A stretch of 64,000 bases of DNA. Source: Scatomonas sp963649395 (GTDB taxonomy: Bacteria > Bacillota > Clostridia > Lachnospirales > Lachnospiraceae). Within the stretch, counting starts at the first letter, position 1. The number at the start of each line of letters is the position of its first letter. The stretch spans positions 1 to 64,000 of the forward strand of contig CAVJHW010000001.1 of NCBI GenBank assembly GCA_963649395.1. The letters are read 5' to 3'. A model generated the notes under the pieces. The model had not been told where the DNA came from and searched no databases. It saw only the letters and a list, made by a program, of their open reading frames with translations. Below, piece after piece: positions 33,637 through 41,785 of this stretch. The translations under genes and the position numbers were made by a program.

Positions 33637-34575
33637 TCAGGGTTCGGAAGAGTGCTCTTCCTGATAGATGGCGGACACCTCCTGGGACAGTTGGTCACGG
33701 ATATCTGTAAGGTCAGGAAGTCCAGATGGAGAGTCGGCCGGGGCTTGGGAAGAGGAGGAGTTGGCGGCCCCAGGTCTGGCTGTGCTTCCGGAGGAAGAAG
33801 AGGCAGGGGTCGATGTTCTCATTGGGCTTTTGCCGCCCTTACTTTGCTCTTTGTTCCCCTTTTGACCTTTCGCTTTTTTGCTTTTGCTTTTCCGTGTCCT
33901 TCTTCGCTCTTTTTTTCTTCTCCTTCTCTGGTTTCTTCTTTCTTTCCTTCTTTTTCTTCTCTGTTTCTCTTTTTCCCTTTCTCTCTCGTTCTCAGATTGC
34001 CAAAGGTCTCGATCCCGCCAGGGCTTCAGCTGGACCAAGATGCCCAGTGCAGCCAGCAGGAGAGTCACGAGAACCAGAATGAGAGGGTGATGGAGGCCGC
34101 AGAGCTGGCAGAAGAACCAAGCGGAAGCCCAGGCTCCTCCCAAGGCTGTGGCCAGGGATACGGTGAACCGTTCCTTGACCAGGGCAAATAGGCCGGCGCA
34201 GCATCCAACCAAGATGCAGATGATAAGGGTGGTTGGATTGTGGAAGGGAAGAAGCTTCCACACAAAGAAGCCGGCAAGCCCGCCGCACAGGAAGAAGAGT
34301 CCCAATCGATAGAGGAGAAAGGCAAGAAGAGCCCATAGAAAGCCCAGCCCCAAAGCCAGGCAGACGGCTAGCTTGCCGCTATATTGCTGGTGGATTGCCA
34401 AGGCTAACCCTCCCCCTGCTCCCAGGAGAAGGCCGAAGAGAACTCCCCACAGCTTCCGCAGTCGGTAGCCGAAGAAGCAATTCAGCAAAGCCAGCACTAA
34501 GCCCCCGATCCATAGATAGCGCTGAAAGCCCTCCAGAAGATGCAATACTTCGTAAACAGTAGATAATCTATCCAT
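33637..34575 (-). CDS. Polytopic membrane protein with a polybasic cytoplasmic tail
   Basis: 312 aa. About seven hydrophobic helices in residues 18-182 (Gly-rich, DUF4203-like appearance), then a dense Arg/Lys/Glu block (about 195-250), a Ser/Pro/Ala-rich linker, and an acidic end. The polybasic part could sit on nucleic acid or the inner membrane face; this is inference. No enzyme motif is visible. GGAGGACAATT precedes ATG 34575. It starts 37 bp after niaR on the same strand and is probably co-transcribed. Confidence 0.7.
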   Translation of the reverse strand: MDRLSTVYEVLHLLEGFQRYLWIGGLVLALLNCFFGYRLRKLWGVLFGLLLGAGGGLALAIHQQYSGKLAVCLALGLGFLWALLAFLLYRLGLFFLCGGLAGFFVWKLLPFHNPTTLIICILVGCCAGLFALVKERFTVSLATALGGAWASAWFFCQLCGLHHPLILVLVTLLLAALGILVQLKPWRDRDLWQSENEREREKEKQRRKRRKERRNQRRRRKKERRRTRKSKSKKAKGQKGNKEQSKGGKSPMRTSTPASSSSGSTARPGAANSSSSQAPADSPSGLPDLTDIRDQLSQEVSAIYQEEHSSEP

Positions 34576-34612
34576 AATTGTCCTCCAGGTTCAGTCATCG
34601 GTGGATGACCGG

Positions 34613-35131
34613 TTATTGGTTGCGGATCAGAATTCCAAGTTGGTTCAGTTCCTCACAGACTCTTTGATAGCTTTCGTCATCCGGACATTCCAGGGTATGC
34701 AGGTGAATGTCATTGGTCAGTTCGCAGAGGGAGTGGGCCTTATTTTTCTCAAAAAGCTCGATGAATTGCCGCACGTCATACCGGGTAGACAGGAGCAGCT
34801 CTCCCGTAAGCTGCCCATAGAGGGGGTGTTCTACGATAACATTGAGCACCCGGCAGCCGTTGTCCACGCAGATATTGAGTTCGGTTTCCGTTTGTCCGGA
34901 GGCGTGCTTGCAAGCGATGGTGCGTATGTTTTTAGAAGGGGAATTATGCTGGTATAGGTAGCCCCGGGGACTGGCATAGATGGAATGCCCCTGGGCCCTG
35001 AGGAGGGCAATGTCCCCTACAATGATCTGGCGGCTGACCTGGAAGCTTGCGGCCAGCCAGGAGGCGCTTAAGGGTTTGTCGCTTTCCTTCAACAGGATAA
35101 TGATTTGTTGACGTCTTTCCTCTGCTTTCAT
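34613..35131 (-). CDS. niaR: Niacin-responsive repressor NiaR
   Basis: 172 aa. N-terminal winged helix-turn-helix (RRQQIIILLKESDKPLSASWLAASFQVSRQIIVGDI) and a C-terminal 3H domain whose conserved histidines are visible in ACKH, EHPLYG and NDIHLHTLE; these bind the metal and nicotinate. Known: NiaR (YrxA) represses NAD-biosynthesis or niacin-uptake genes when niacin is plentiful. It is divergent from a PTS-IIC-like carrier, which is the likely target. Confidence 0.9.
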   Translation of the reverse strand: MKAEERRQQIIILLKESDKPLSASWLAASFQVSRQIIVGDIALLRAQGHSIYASPRGYLYQHNSPSKNIRTIACKHASGQTETELNICVDNGCRVLNVIVEHPLYGQLTGELLLSTRYDVRQFIELFEKNKAHSLCELTNDIHLHTLECPDDESYQRVCEELNQLGILIRNQ

Positions 35132-35291
35132 GGTAGGAACCCCTCCATCCTAATCAAATATCCTTTGCGGCGGCAGCCGTGCGGGAAGTTACGCGTTGCT
35201 TGGTAAGGAGTGTATCACATTTTCCATGGAAAAGGAATCTCCAAACTCACTGGTTTAGCTGCTTTTCTGACTGCCCTAGCTTCCTTTGACC

Positions 35292-35319
35292 TTGACATCT
35301 CATATTTTATTGCTATAAT
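35292..35319 (+). promoter_or_regulatory. Promoter of the PTS-IIC-like carrier
   Basis: TTGACA at 35292-35297, 16-bp spacer, TATAAT at 35314-35319 with TGC. The rest of the 301-bp divergent region holds a weak minus-strand promoter candidate for niaR (TTCCTT-17-TACACT) and a GGCGGC/GCCGCC hairpin in the carrier leader (35384-35399). Confidence 0.75.
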
Positions 35320-35325
35320 GAAGAG

Positions 35326-35337
35326 GTGTCTTGACAC
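35326..35337. promoter_or_regulatory. Candidate NiaR operator
   Basis: A perfect inverted repeat GTGTC-TT-GACAC starting 6 bp downstream of the -10 hexamer, where a bound repressor would block initiation. A second TTGACAT half-like sequence follows at 35343-35349. The link to NiaR is inferred from position. Confidence 0.5.
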
Positions 35338-35432
35338 ATGATTTGACATATATGGGGTTGGGCGCATGTATGGAAAATACCCATGGCGGCTAGGGCCGCC
35401 TCCACTACGAAGGAAAGTCAGGAGAGCAGAGT

Positions 35433-36527
35433 ATGAGTGGTTTTAAGGCATTTTTAAAGAAGAAGAATATTATTTTCTCTGTAAAGAGGTATGGGGTGGA
35501 CGCTTTGGGGGCGATGGCGCAGGGCTTGTTCTGTACCCTTCTGATTGGTACGATTCTGAATACCCTTGGGACTTCCTTTGGTATCGGGATCTTTACCATG
35601 GCGGTCTGCACCATCCATGATACTGCTTATACCGTGGGAGCCCTGGCTTCGGCTATGGTAGGACCGGCCATGGCAGCAGCGATCGGTTATGCCCTTCAGG
35701 CACCGCCTTTGGTGCTTTTCTCCCTGATCCCGGTGGGATATGCGACCAATATTATCGGCGGTGCCGGTGGCCCCCTGGCGGTTCTGGTGGTAGCGATTGT
35801 AGCATCAGAATGTGGGAAATTGGTTTCCAAAGAGACCAAGGTGGATATTCTGGTCACTCCCATCGTGACCATTCTGTCCGGAGTAGGGATTGCGGCCTTG
35901 GTGGCGGCTCCTATCGGCTCCGCCGCTTCTGCCTTTGGCCAGATGATCATGTGGGCGACGGAATTGCAGCCCTTCCTGATGGGGATCCTGGTTTCCGTAG
36001 CAGTAGGCGTGGCTTTGACCCTGCCCATCTCCTCGGCGGCTATTTGTGCGGCCTTGGGTCTCACCGGATTGGCCGGTGGAGCAGCGGTGGCGGGCTGCTG
36101 CGCTCAGATGGTGGGATTTGCGGTTATGTCCTTCCGGGAAAATGGAGTAGGCGGCCTTGTATCCCAGGGAATTGGAACCTCCATGCTGCAGATGCCCAAT
36201 ATTGTCAAGAATCCAAGAATATGGATTGCCCCCACTTTGGCTTCTGCCATCACAGGCCCATTGGCTACGTGCGTATTTAAGCTGACTATGAATGGGTCAC
36301 CGGTTTCCTCCGGCATGGGGACCTGTGGTTTGGTAGGTCAGATCGGTGTATATACCGGCTGGCTCAACGAGATCACGGAAGGGACAAGGGAAGCCATCAC
36401 CGCCTTTGACTGGACAGGTCTTATTCTGATCTGCTTCCTACTTCCGGCCCTCCTGAGCAGCCTTTTCTGTCAGATGGAACGGAAGGCAGGCTGGGTGAAG
36501 GAGGGGGATCTGAGACTTCCCCAGTAA
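35433..36527 (+). CDS. PTS-IIC-like membrane carrier (PfoR type)
   Basis: 364 aa, about ten hydrophobic helices rich in Gly and Ala, matching PTS_EIIC_2/COG3641 (PfoR) proteins: YGVDALGAMAQGLFCTLLIGTILNTLG at the start, AMVGPAMAAAIGYAL, GGAGGPLAVLVVA, SSGMGTCGLVGQIGVY late. No IIA or IIB domain or gene is near, so it may not be a phosphotransferase at all. Next to niaR and behind a candidate operator, it is a plausible niacin or NAD-precursor transporter; a sugar role is the alternative. AGGAG is 8 bp before the ATG. Confidence 0.8.
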   Translation: MSGFKAFLKKKNIIFSVKRYGVDALGAMAQGLFCTLLIGTILNTLGTSFGIGIFTMAVCTIHDTAYTVGALASAMVGPAMAAAIGYALQAPPLVLFSLIPVGYATNIIGGAGGPLAVLVVAIVASECGKLVSKETKVDILVTPIVTILSGVGIAALVAAPIGSAASAFGQMIMWATELQPFLMGILVSVAVGVALTLPISSAAICAALGLTGLAGGAAVAGCCAQMVGFAVMSFRENGVGGLVSQGIGTSMLQMPNIVKNPRIWIAPTLASAITGPLATCVFKLTMNGSPVSSGMGTCGLVGQIGVYTGWLNEITEGTREAITAFDWTGLILICFLLPALLSSLFCQMERKAGWVKEGDLRLPQ

Positions 36528-36588
36528 GGGTCTATCTTGCACGCTGTCCGGCACCACCTTGCAGGAAAGCCAGTGCTGCACTTTGTTT

Positions 36589-36616
36589 GGCTCGGGTCCT
36601 AGGCCCGAGCCTTTTT
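36589..36616 (+). terminator. Terminator of the PTS-IIC-like gene
   Basis: An 8-bp GGCTCGGG/CCCGAGCC hairpin followed by TTTTT. Confidence 0.9.
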
Positions 36617-36673
36617 GACGGGTTTTTCGAACTAGTGCACAAAAGCCCCCCCTGATTTTTTTGGAATTTCTGG

Positions 36674-36702
36674 TTGCTGATTTTACGTAAACCGATTACA
36701 AT
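36674..36702 (+). promoter_or_regulatory. Promoter of the membrane-anchored protein-asnS operon
   Basis: TTGCTG at 36674-36679, 17-bp spacer, TACAAT at 36697-36702. Confidence 0.6.
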
Positions 36703-36800
36703 AGAATCGACGACAAAGAGTGTCACGAACCGGCAGGGGAAGAAGGGGAATTCCTCAGGGGTTGGTGGCTTTTGATGATATACAGGGGAGCAGTATTATC

Positions 36801-39254
36801 ATGAAAAAATTTTTCTGCAGGGCGGGCATATTGGCCGGTGTATTTGTGGTGGGAGTACTTATTTTCAGCCACCTTCTGAACAGGAAGGAAGCGACGAATA
36901 CCAAGGAGATGGAGGCTCCGGTATTGCCGGTGATGTATATGAAGGTGGCGGATACCACTGTGAATCGGATGGAGGGTTACCGCCAGGAGGTGGAGGAGGC
37001 CACAGAGAGGGAGAGCCTGACCCTTTTGCCGACGGATCGCAGCCTGACCCTGGAGATACAAGCTTACGATTGCAAGATCCGGGGCATTGCTTATCAGGTC
37101 ACCTCCTTGACGGACGGTTCCCTGGTGGAGAATGGGAAGATTAAGAATCTGGCAGAGGAGGGCAGCCTTCAGACGGCGGATTTTCAGCTGGAGACACCGA
37201 TTCTTATGAATCAGGAATATATGCTTCGCTTTTCCGTGGACATCGGAGAGGAGACTCCAGTATATTATTATACCAGGCTGGTACAAAGGGGTGCTTTGAA
37301 CGTCAGTGCCTATCTGGAATTTGTACAGGATTTCTACGAGACCTGTTTGAATAAGGACAATGCCAAACAGTTGGCCTCGTATCTGGAGTCAGACAGCTCA
37401 GCCAGTAATCGCAGCTTCCATACCGTTACCATTCGTTCCAGTCTGGACCAGGTGACCTGGGGCAGCTTGTCGCCTGTATTGGTGAAGAAGGCGGTGCCGA
37501 CCATTAAGGAAGCCAATGACGTTACTGTCAGCATCTCCATGGAATATCTAATCAGTGCCCAGGACTCGGAGGATCATACGGAATACTATACGGTGCAGGA
37601 ATTCTACCGGATGCGAACCTCCCAGGGGCAGATCATCCTCCTGGATTTTGAGAGAACGGCGGAGCAGATCTTTGATGGGAACCTGTCCGTATTGACGGAT
37701 TCTGGCATCAACCTGGGTGTGGTAGGCAAGGATGTCCAATATGTCAGCAATCAGAGCGCGGATATGGTGGCCTTTGTGACGGCAGGTGAGCTTTGGCTCT
37801 ACAATCGCAGTGCCAACAAGGTGACCAGACTCTTTGGTTTCCGCAGCGGCAGCCAGGCAGATGAGAGAACAGAGAATCTGGATTACGACATTCAGATTTG
37901 TCGGGTGGACGAGACGGGAGATACCTCCTTTGTGGTATATGGATATATGAGTGCCGGTGATCACGAGGGAAGGCTGGGATTGTCTGTATATAACTACAAT
38001 GCGGAACAAAATGTGGCGGAGGAGAGACTCTTCCTGCCCCTGTCCGTCGGTTGGGAGGTTGCCAAGCAGAATCTCTCCCAATTAACCTATGTGAATTCGG
38101 CCGATCAGCTCTATCTCTATCTGGGGGATTCCCTCTATCAGGTGAATGTGCAGGACGCTTCCTGCACCCGGCTGCAGGAGGGTATGAATCCAGATTGCTT
38201 TGTGACATCGGAGAGCCAGAAGAGTTTGGCCTGGATGGAGGAGATGGAGGAAAATGGCTCTTCCCGGGTGACGGTGATGAATCTGGAAACCGGGGAGACC
38301 ATGGAGGTATCCGCCTCTTCCGGTGAGCGGATCAAGGCCCTGGGCTTTATCAATGAAGATTTTATCTATGGGCTGGCCAAAGAGGAGGATATTGTAAGCG
38401 ATTCTGCAGGTAATGTTACCTTCGCCATGTACAGGATCTGCATTCAATCCATCAAGGGTCAGGTGGAGAAGGAATACCAAAGGGAAGGCATTTATGTAAC
38501 CCACGTGATCCTCAAGGAGGGCTTGCTGGAGCTGGAGCGGGTCAGCCGCGGCGAGACCGGATTCCAGACCATAGAAAATGATCATATTATGAATAATGTG
38601 CAGGCTGCAGAGGATAGTATTTCTGTCCGGCTGACGGTCAGCGAGCGCAAGGGAACTCAGGTGGTCCTGGATTTCACAGTAAGCGGAACTACCAAGAACC
38701 TCCTGTCCCTGAAAAGCCAATACCTTGTCCAGGATCAAGTGCCGCAGGCCCAGGTGGAATTCTCGGGGATTGGCGAAAATACCTATTACATCTATGGAAA
38801 GGGTCATCTCCAGGGAATGACCTCCAAGGTCAACGAGGCCATTCAGGAGGCAGATGACCAGGTGGGAGTTGTATTGAACGGACGTCAGCAATATATCTGG
38901 GAGCGAGGCAATGTGGAGAGCTCCATCACCCTGGATGTAGCCACCTTGCCGACGGAGATCCTTCAAGCACCCTTGGATGAGACCTGGCTTCAGCAAGCTT
39001 TGGGTGACTCCTATACCGTCCTGAATCTCAGCGGATGCAGCCTGAGCAGCCTGCGCTATCAGATCAGCAATGGTTATCCGGTGGTGGCCAAGGTATCGGA
39101 TACGGGAACCACCCTGATGGTGGGTTATGATATATACAATGTCTGGCTGTATGACGCAGCCACGGGGAATGTGTCAGCCATGGCTCTGGAGGACGCAGAA
39201 GCCCTGTTTGCTTCCGCAGGCAATATTTTCGTGAGCTATCGGGAGGCAGCATGA
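36801..39254 (+). CDS. Large membrane-anchored extracytoplasmic protein
   Basis: 817 aa from ATG 36801 (GGGGAG upstream; an in-frame GTG at 36720 would put 27 residues before the anchor). After MKKFFCR comes a single membrane segment (about 8-26). The rest is extracytoplasmic: a first domain (to ~200), a middle of beta-rich repeats that look like a propeller (LWLYNRSANKVTRLFG, LYLYLGDSLYQVNV, SRVTVMNLETGETMEV), and an end resembling a C39-type papain-fold domain (GCSLSSLRYQISNGYPVVAKV) that seems not to keep a full catalytic set. I do not recognise the family. It sits 53 bp before asnS. Confidence 0.8.
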   Translation: MKKFFCRAGILAGVFVVGVLIFSHLLNRKEATNTKEMEAPVLPVMYMKVADTTVNRMEGYRQEVEEATERESLTLLPTDRSLTLEIQAYDCKIRGIAYQVTSLTDGSLVENGKIKNLAEEGSLQTADFQLETPILMNQEYMLRFSVDIGEETPVYYYTRLVQRGALNVSAYLEFVQDFYETCLNKDNAKQLASYLESDSSASNRSFHTVTIRSSLDQVTWGSLSPVLVKKAVPTIKEANDVTVSISMEYLISAQDSEDHTEYYTVQEFYRMRTSQGQIILLDFERTAEQIFDGNLSVLTDSGINLGVVGKDVQYVSNQSADMVAFVTAGELWLYNRSANKVTRLFGFRSGSQADERTENLDYDIQICRVDETGDTSFVVYGYMSAGDHEGRLGLSVYNYNAEQNVAEERLFLPLSVGWEVAKQNLSQLTYVNSADQLYLYLGDSLYQVNVQDASCTRLQEGMNPDCFVTSESQKSLAWMEEMEENGSSRVTVMNLETGETMEVSASSGERIKALGFINEDFIYGLAKEEDIVSDSAGNVTFAMYRICIQSIKGQVEKEYQREGIYVTHVILKEGLLELERVSRGETGFQTIENDHIMNNVQAAEDSISVRLTVSERKGTQVVLDFTVSGTTKNLLSLKSQYLVQDQVPQAQVEFSGIGENTYYIYGKGHLQGMTSKVNEAIQEADDQVGVVLNGRQQYIWERGNVESSITLDVATLPTEILQAPLDETWLQQALGDSYTVLNLSGCSLSSLRYQISNGYPVVAKVSDTGTTLMVGYDIYNVWLYDAATGNVSAMALEDAEALFASAGNIFVSYREAA

Positions 39255-39307
39255 AATAGTAGGAAGCAGGCGACGGCCCGACAGGGCGGAAGGGAATAGG
39301 TGACAGC

Positions 39308-40702
39308 ATGGAGCACTTGACAACAGTGAGGGAGATCTACAGGGAGCCGGATCGGTATTTGGGCCAGTCTCTTAGGGTAGGGGGCTGGGTGCGAAGTATC
39401 CGGGATTCCAAGAACTTTGGCTTCCTGGTTCTGCATGATGGTTCGTTTTTTGATACCTTGCAAGTGGTATATGAGGATAAATTGGACAATTTTGCGGAGA
39501 TCTCCCGGCTGAATGTGGGGGCGGCTGTTCTGGTGAGGGGGCAGCTGGTGGCAACCCCCCAGGCGAAGCAGCCCTTTGAGATCCAGGCGGAGGAGATTCG
39601 ATTGGAGGGACCTTCCGCAGGAGACTATCCCCTGCAGAAGAAGAGGCATTCCCTGGAATATCTTCGGACAATATCCCATCTGCGAGCCAGAACCAATACC
39701 TTCCAGGCAGTTTTTCGGGTTCGGTCCCTGATCGCCTATGCGATTCATACTTTTTTTCAAGAGAGGGGCTTTGTCTATGTCCATACTCCCTTGATCACAG
39801 GCAGCGATTGCGAGGGAGCGGGGGAGATGTTCCAGGTGACAACCCTGGATCTGAGCCGGGTACCCAAGGGGGAGGCGGGGGCTGTGGACTATAGTCAGGA
39901 CTTCTTCAAGAAGAAGACCAGCCTGACGGTCAGCGGGCAGCTGAATGGGGAGACCTTTGCCCAGGCCTTTCGGAAGATCTATACCTTCGGACCTACCTTT
40001 CGGGCAGAGAATTCCAATACCACCCGTCATGCGGCGGAGTTCTGGATGATTGAGCCGGAGGTGGCCTTTGCCGATCTGGAGGATAATATGGAATTGGCGG
40101 AGGATATGTTGAAATATATCATCCGCTCTGTATTGGAAAAGGCTCCGGAGGAGATGCATTTCTTCCAATCCTTTGTGGACAAGACCTTGCTGGACCGCCT
40201 GCGGCATGTGGAAGAGTCGGATTTCGGCCGGGTGACCTATACGGAGGCCATAGATCTCTTGGAGCCCCACAATGGGGAATTTACCTATAAGGTCTCCTGG
40301 GGCTGTGACCTGCAGACGGAGCATGAGCGCTATCTGACAGAGAAAATCTTCCAAAAACCGGTTTTTGTCACAGATTATCCCAAGGAGATCAAGGCTTTCT
40401 ACATGAAGCAGAATCCGGACGGGAAGACGGTGGCGGCCATGGATTGTCTGGTACCGGGGATCGGGGAGATCATCGGAGGAAGCCAAAGAGAAGAGAATTA
40501 CGACAAGCTGGTTGGCCGCATGGAGGAGCTGGGGATGAATCCCCAGGAATATAACTTCTACCTGGATTTGCGTCGTTATGGGACGACTCGTCATGCAGGC
40601 TTCGGCCTGGGATTTGAACGCTGTGTCATGTACCTGACCGGCATGGGGAATATTCGGGATGTGATCCCCTTCCCCAGAACCGTGGGGAATTGTGAATTGT
40701 AA
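39308..40702 (+). CDS. asnS: Asparaginyl-tRNA synthetase
   Basis: 464 aa class II synthetase that charges tRNA(Asn). N-terminal OB-fold anticodon-binding domain (residues 12-110; VGGWVRSIRDSKNFGFLVLHDG), class II motif 2 in FRAENSNTTRHAAEFWMIEPE, and motif 3 in GFGLGFERCVMYLTGM. RxxT-type HVRxxTN spacing fits AsnRS (LRARTNTFQAVF). Length is normal. AGGTGACAGC precedes the ATG. Only 53 bp separate it from the preceding gene, too little for a T-box. Confidence 0.95.
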   Translation: MEHLTTVREIYREPDRYLGQSLRVGGWVRSIRDSKNFGFLVLHDGSFFDTLQVVYEDKLDNFAEISRLNVGAAVLVRGQLVATPQAKQPFEIQAEEIRLEGPSAGDYPLQKKRHSLEYLRTISHLRARTNTFQAVFRVRSLIAYAIHTFFQERGFVYVHTPLITGSDCEGAGEMFQVTTLDLSRVPKGEAGAVDYSQDFFKKKTSLTVSGQLNGETFAQAFRKIYTFGPTFRAENSNTTRHAAEFWMIEPEVAFADLEDNMELAEDMLKYIIRSVLEKAPEEMHFFQSFVDKTLLDRLRHVEESDFGRVTYTEAIDLLEPHNGEFTYKVSWGCDLQTEHERYLTEKIFQKPVFVTDYPKEIKAFYMKQNPDGKTVAAMDCLVPGIGEIIGGSQREENYDKLVGRMEELGMNPQEYNFYLDLRRYGTTRHAGFGLGFERCVMYLTGMGNIRDVIPFPRTVGNCEL

Positions 40703-40729
40703 GAAAAAGGACAGGGGTGGGGAGAAGAG

Positions 40730-41785
40730 ATGCGGCTGATTCATACGGCAGATATTCATTTGGGAGCTTCGCCGGATCCGGGATCTCCCTGGAGTGGCAG
40801 ACGGCAGGAGGAGATTTGGAACAGCTGGAGGCGTTTGATCGACCAGGTCAGACAGGAGAGGGCGGATCTGCTGGTGATTGCCGGAGATCTCTTTCATCGT
40901 CAGCCCCTGGTGAGGGAGCTTAAGGAGGTGAATTACCTCTTTTCCACCATTCCGGATACCACTGTGGTATTGATGGCGGGGAACCATGACTACATAGGAA
41001 GGGGTTCCTATTATCCGGACTTCCCCTGGAATCCCAATGTGATAGGCTTGTGGGATTCCAGGTGTCAACGGGTAGAGATTCCCCGGAAGAATACCTGTGT
41101 CTATGGCTGCAGCTATCATCAGCGGGAGGTCAGGGACAATCTATATGCCGGGGTCAGACCCCAGGGACGGGAGGCCTACCATATTTTGGTAGCTCACGGT
41201 GGGGATGACAGGCACAGCCCCCTGGACCGGAGGGAACTGGCAGCGGCAGGCTTCGATTATGTGGCTTTGGGACATATCCATAAGCCTCAGGTTCTGGTGG
41301 AGAATCGGGTGGCCTTTTCCGGTGCCCTGGAGCCCATTGACCGAAATGATACGGGGATTCATGGCTACCGCCGGGTGACACTCTCGGCTGAGGGAGGGAG
41401 GGAGGAATTTGTGCCCTTTGCCTGTCGGTCTTATCTGGATCTGGATGTGCAGGTGGAGGAATCCACGACCCAATTTCAGCTGGAGGAGGAGATCCGTGCC
41501 AGGATGGAGGAAGAGGGGCGGGAGAATATCTTCCGGCTGAGATTGGCGGGGCAGAGGGATGCAGAGATGGAATTCTCCCAAGACCGCCTGAGGCAGCTGG
41601 GGAATATCTCGGAGGTGGAAGATAGAAGTCAACCGGCCTATGACTTGAAGCAGCTGGCGGAGACCTATGAGGGCAGCCTGATCGGCGCCTATATCCGGCA
41701 TTTTGCCGACAGCAAGGATCCGGTGGAGCAGAAAGCATTATTTTATGGTATCAGAGCCTTGCTGGATGCCAAGAGGGACTTATGA
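40730..41785 (+). CDS. SbcD/YhaO-like metallophosphoesterase
   Basis: 351 aa, calcineurin-fold nuclease of the SbcD/Mre11 group. Metal ligands visible: DIHLGA, GDLFHRQ, GNHDY, AHGG and GHIHKP. The C-terminus is a short cap. It overlaps the next gene by 4 bp (ATGA), the usual arrangement of an Mre11/Rad50-type pair. Known: B. subtilis YhaO-YhaN is the model for such small pairs; the natural DNA substrate is unclear. Confidence 0.87.
   Translation: MRLIHTADIHLGASPDPGSPWSGRRQEEIWNSWRRLIDQVRQERADLLVIAGDLFHRQPLVRELKEVNYLFSTIPDTTVVLMAGNHDYIGRGSYYPDFPWNPNVIGLWDSRCQRVEIPRKNTCVYGCSYHQREVRDNLYAGVRPQGREAYHILVAHGGDDRHSPLDRRELAAAGFDYVALGHIHKPQVLVENRVAFSGALEPIDRNDTGIHGYRRVTLSAEGGREEFVPFACRSYLDLDVQVEESTTQFQLEEEIRARMEEEGRENIFRLRLAGQRDAEMEFSQDRLRQLGNISEVEDRSQPAYDLKQLAETYEGSLIGAYIRHFADSKDPVEQKALFYGIRALLDAKRDL

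Noticed and set aside
35384..35432. Known riboswitch in the leader of the PTS-IIC-like gene
   Set aside because: A GC-rich hairpin is present, but the surrounding bases match no riboswitch consensus I know.
39255..39307. T-box before asnS
   Set aside because: Only 53 bp separate it from the preceding gene, and there is no T-box sequence or terminator.
39236..41119. 627-residue open frame on the minus strand
   Set aside because: It lies opposite asnS and the metallophosphoesterase gene, has no ribosome site or recognisable domain, and its composition is that of a reversed coding strand.
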